In this document: one piece after another, positions 62,650 through 64,000 of the stretch
Layout: every line of letters begins with the position of its first letter
Position numbering within the stretch: position 1 is the first letter of the stretch
NCBI GenBank assembly: GCA_002295635.1
Contig: DBHK01000007.1
Coordinates: forward strand, 1 to 64,000
Origin: UBA830 sp002295635
GTDB lineage: Bacteria; Pseudomonadota; Alphaproteobacteria; MPNO01; UBA830
DNA: 64,000 bases
Reading direction: 5' to 3'
The notes under the pieces: model-generated
The model's database searches: none
What the model was told of the DNA's origin: nothing
What the model saw: only the letters and a program-made list of their open reading frames with translations
Position numbers and translations under genes: made by a program

Positions 62650-63413
62650 TCGAATTTTTATCCCTCACTCCGGAAATAGATGGATGGATGTTTATAATAT
62701 TCACTCTGCTGGCGTTTTTTACTGCGACATTCGGCGTCGTTGCCGGCCTCGGCGGTGGGATCATTCTCATCGGCTGTATGGCGACTGTGTTCCCGCCTGT
62801 GGCGTTAATTCCGGTACACGGAGTAGTCCAAGCAGGGTCAAACGTGACCCGTACTATAATTGCCCATAAGCTAGTCATAAGACAGGCCGTGTTACCCTTT
62901 GCGATCGGCGCGCTCATCGGATCCGCGATTGGCGGTAAAATCGTGGTATCTATCCCTGTCGCTCTGCTTCAAGCAATCCTTGGTGTATTCATGCTGTATG
63001 TATGTTTCGCTCCAAGCGTCACAGCAGGGGTTCCTACTGGTAAAAGATTTTTTATTCTTGGCACTGTAGGGGCGTTTATTTCTATGTTTATCGGCGCTAC
63101 CGGGACAATACTCGCGCCATGGGTACGTGGGGTAAGCAAGGATCGTCGCATCTTCGTCGCCACCCTGGCGGCTATCATGACCTTCATTCATGGGCTTAAG
63201 GTCGTTGTCTTCGCGTTTCTTGGGTTTGAGTTTTTCACTTATCTACCGCTCATGATAGCCATGGTTTCGGCAGGCTACCTGGGAAATTGGATCGGCTTCA
63301 AGCTTCTTAACTTGATGGACGAAGAACTATTCAAACGCGTTTTTAAAGTCATGCTTATTATCCTCTCAGTCCGCCTTTTATGGGCCTCTGCCAACCGGGC
63401 AGGCTATATCTGA
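62646..63413 (+). CDS. TauE/SafE-family permease 2
   Basis: About 255 residues from GTG 62646, in the overlap GTGA with the first copy; an in-frame upstream start at 62574 is inside that gene. Same architecture: FTATFGVVAGLGGGIILIGC, LIPVHGVVQAGSNVTRTIIA, and ISMFIGATGTILAPWVRGVS. It is more similar to the flanking copies than expected by chance, so a local duplication is likely. Stop and next start overlap (TGATG). Confidence 0.86.
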   Translation: MIEFLSLTPEIDGWMFIIFTLLAFFTATFGVVAGLGGGIILIGCMATVFPPVALIPVHGVVQAGSNVTRTIIAHKLVIRQAVLPFAIGALIGSAIGGKIVVSIPVALLQAILGVFMLYVCFAPSVTAGVPTGKRFFILGTVGAFISMFIGATGTILAPWVRGVSKDRRIFVATLAAIMTFIHGLKVVVFAFLGFEFFTYLPLMIAMVSAGYLGNWIGFKLLNLMDEELFKRVFKVMLIILSVRLLWASANRAGYI

Positions 63414-64000
63414 TGGACAATTTTTTTGGCATTCCAGATGTTGGTTTCTGGTTAATGGTAGCACTTGTTCTAGCAGCGGCAATTACTACGTTTTTCGGAA
63501 CGGTCACTGGCACTGCAGGCGGACTACTTCTCCTCGCCGGTATGACGTTCTTCTTCCCGCTTCCCGTTCTCATACCCATGCATACGCTGATTCAGCTCGG
63601 CGCAGGTACAAGCCGTATGTTTATGATGTGGCGGTACGTGAAAAAAAATCTCATCCTGCCCTTTGCCATTGGCTCGATAATAGGCGCCTTCACCGGCGCA
63701 CAAATATTCACGACACTACCTTCTGAGCTCCTACAGGGTATCCTCGGTGCCTTTATTCTTATCGTCTTGTATACGCCGAAGCTTGGCGCGGGCGGTCCGG
63801 AACGCATACGCTTTTGCATTCTCGGCGCCGCTGCCACATTTCTAGGAATATTCGTCAGTGCAACTGGAACATTTTTATCGCCGTTCATCGCTCATGCCAC
63901 TCGCGACCGTCATGTTCATGTCTCTACAATGGCGACACTAATGGCTATTTCACATATCTCAAAAATTATCGCTTTCGGTTTCTTAGGGATAGCAATCGGG
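63413..64000 (+). CDS. TauE/SafE-family permease 3, partial
   Basis: At least 196 residues; it runs off the window with no stop. ATG 63413 overlaps the previous stop (TGATG). Sequence includes ITTFFGTVTGTAGGLLLLAG, LIPMHTLIQLGAGTSRMFMM, then FLGIFVSATGTFLSPFIAHA, the same two-repeat pattern as copies 1 and 2. All three genes appear to form one operon. Confidence 0.85.
   Translation, partial: MDNFFGIPDVGFWLMVALVLAAAITTFFGTVTGTAGGLLLLAGMTFFFPLPVLIPMHTLIQLGAGTSRMFMMWRYVKKNLILPFAIGSIIGAFTGAQIFTTLPSELLQGILGAFILIVLYTPKLGAGGPERIRFCILGAAATFLGIFVSATGTFLSPFIAHATRDRHVHVSTMATLMAISHISKIIAFGFLGIAIG

Overview
The window reads as chromosomal DNA of an alphaproteobacterium, probably Rhodospirillales-like. 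The evidence is gene order and family content: the rpmF-plsX-fabH-ihfA-merR block, the rpoZ-rsh-pdxJ-acpS-lepB-rnc-era-recO-parC block, a MucR regulator, an RpoH with a typical RpoH box, a ubiquinol-cytochrome c chaperone and a K+-independent proton pyrophosphatase. There is one assembly gap (48485-48858, all N). The window opens inside the 3' end of a tRNA-Pro gene copy (complete in the window) and stops inside a TauE/SafE gene.

Layout. 1-5200: tRNA-Pro, the lipid-synthesis block (rpmF, plsX, fabH, ihfA, merR), a DUF177 protein, the cytochrome bc1 chaperone and a divergent bamE. 5200-8713: hppA and an MFS transporter. 9014-16155: a long leftward riboflavin/one-carbon operon (rpiB, glyA, nrdR, ribD, ribE, ribBX, ribH, nusB, thiL). 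16488-21649: rightward mucR, a thioesterase, rpoH, a Cys/Met-type PLP enzyme and hemB. 21925-25005: a leftward accessory catabolic cluster (flavin reductase, MetE-like protein, dihydroxyphthalate-decarboxylase-like protein, thioesterase). 25235-36143: bpt, then the leftward housekeeping block from folK/rpoZ to parC. 36283-41814: a decayed NYN/LabA gene, a family 5 uracil-DNA glycosylase, smpB, dapA, then a haloacid dehalogenase, an alpha/beta hydrolase and a threonine dehydratase. 42051-47244: a Rieske/amidohydrolase operon and, leftward, a four-gene operon of two FAH-family proteins, an enolase-superfamily enzyme and a DUF120 protein.

47523-56331 is visibly A+T-richer than its flanks. It holds the most unusual system in the window: a chemosensory-type cluster made of a double-CheW protein, a CheA with three HPt-like modules of which only one keeps its histidine, a response regulator fused to a class III nucleotidyl cyclase, and a transmembrane chemoreceptor. 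No cheR, cheB, cheY or flagellar gene is present beside it. I infer a receptor-kinase pathway whose output is cAMP rather than flagellar rotation. An orphan periplasmic solute-binding protein follows and might feed ligand to the receptor.

56680-64000: tRNA-Gly, a leftward mixed-metabolism operon (class II aldolase, methyltransferase, SDR, ChaC-like cyclotransferase, EamA transporter, family III CoA transferase) and, divergently, three overlapping TauE/SafE permease genes. All calls come from reading translated sequence and family motifs; nothing was searched against a database.
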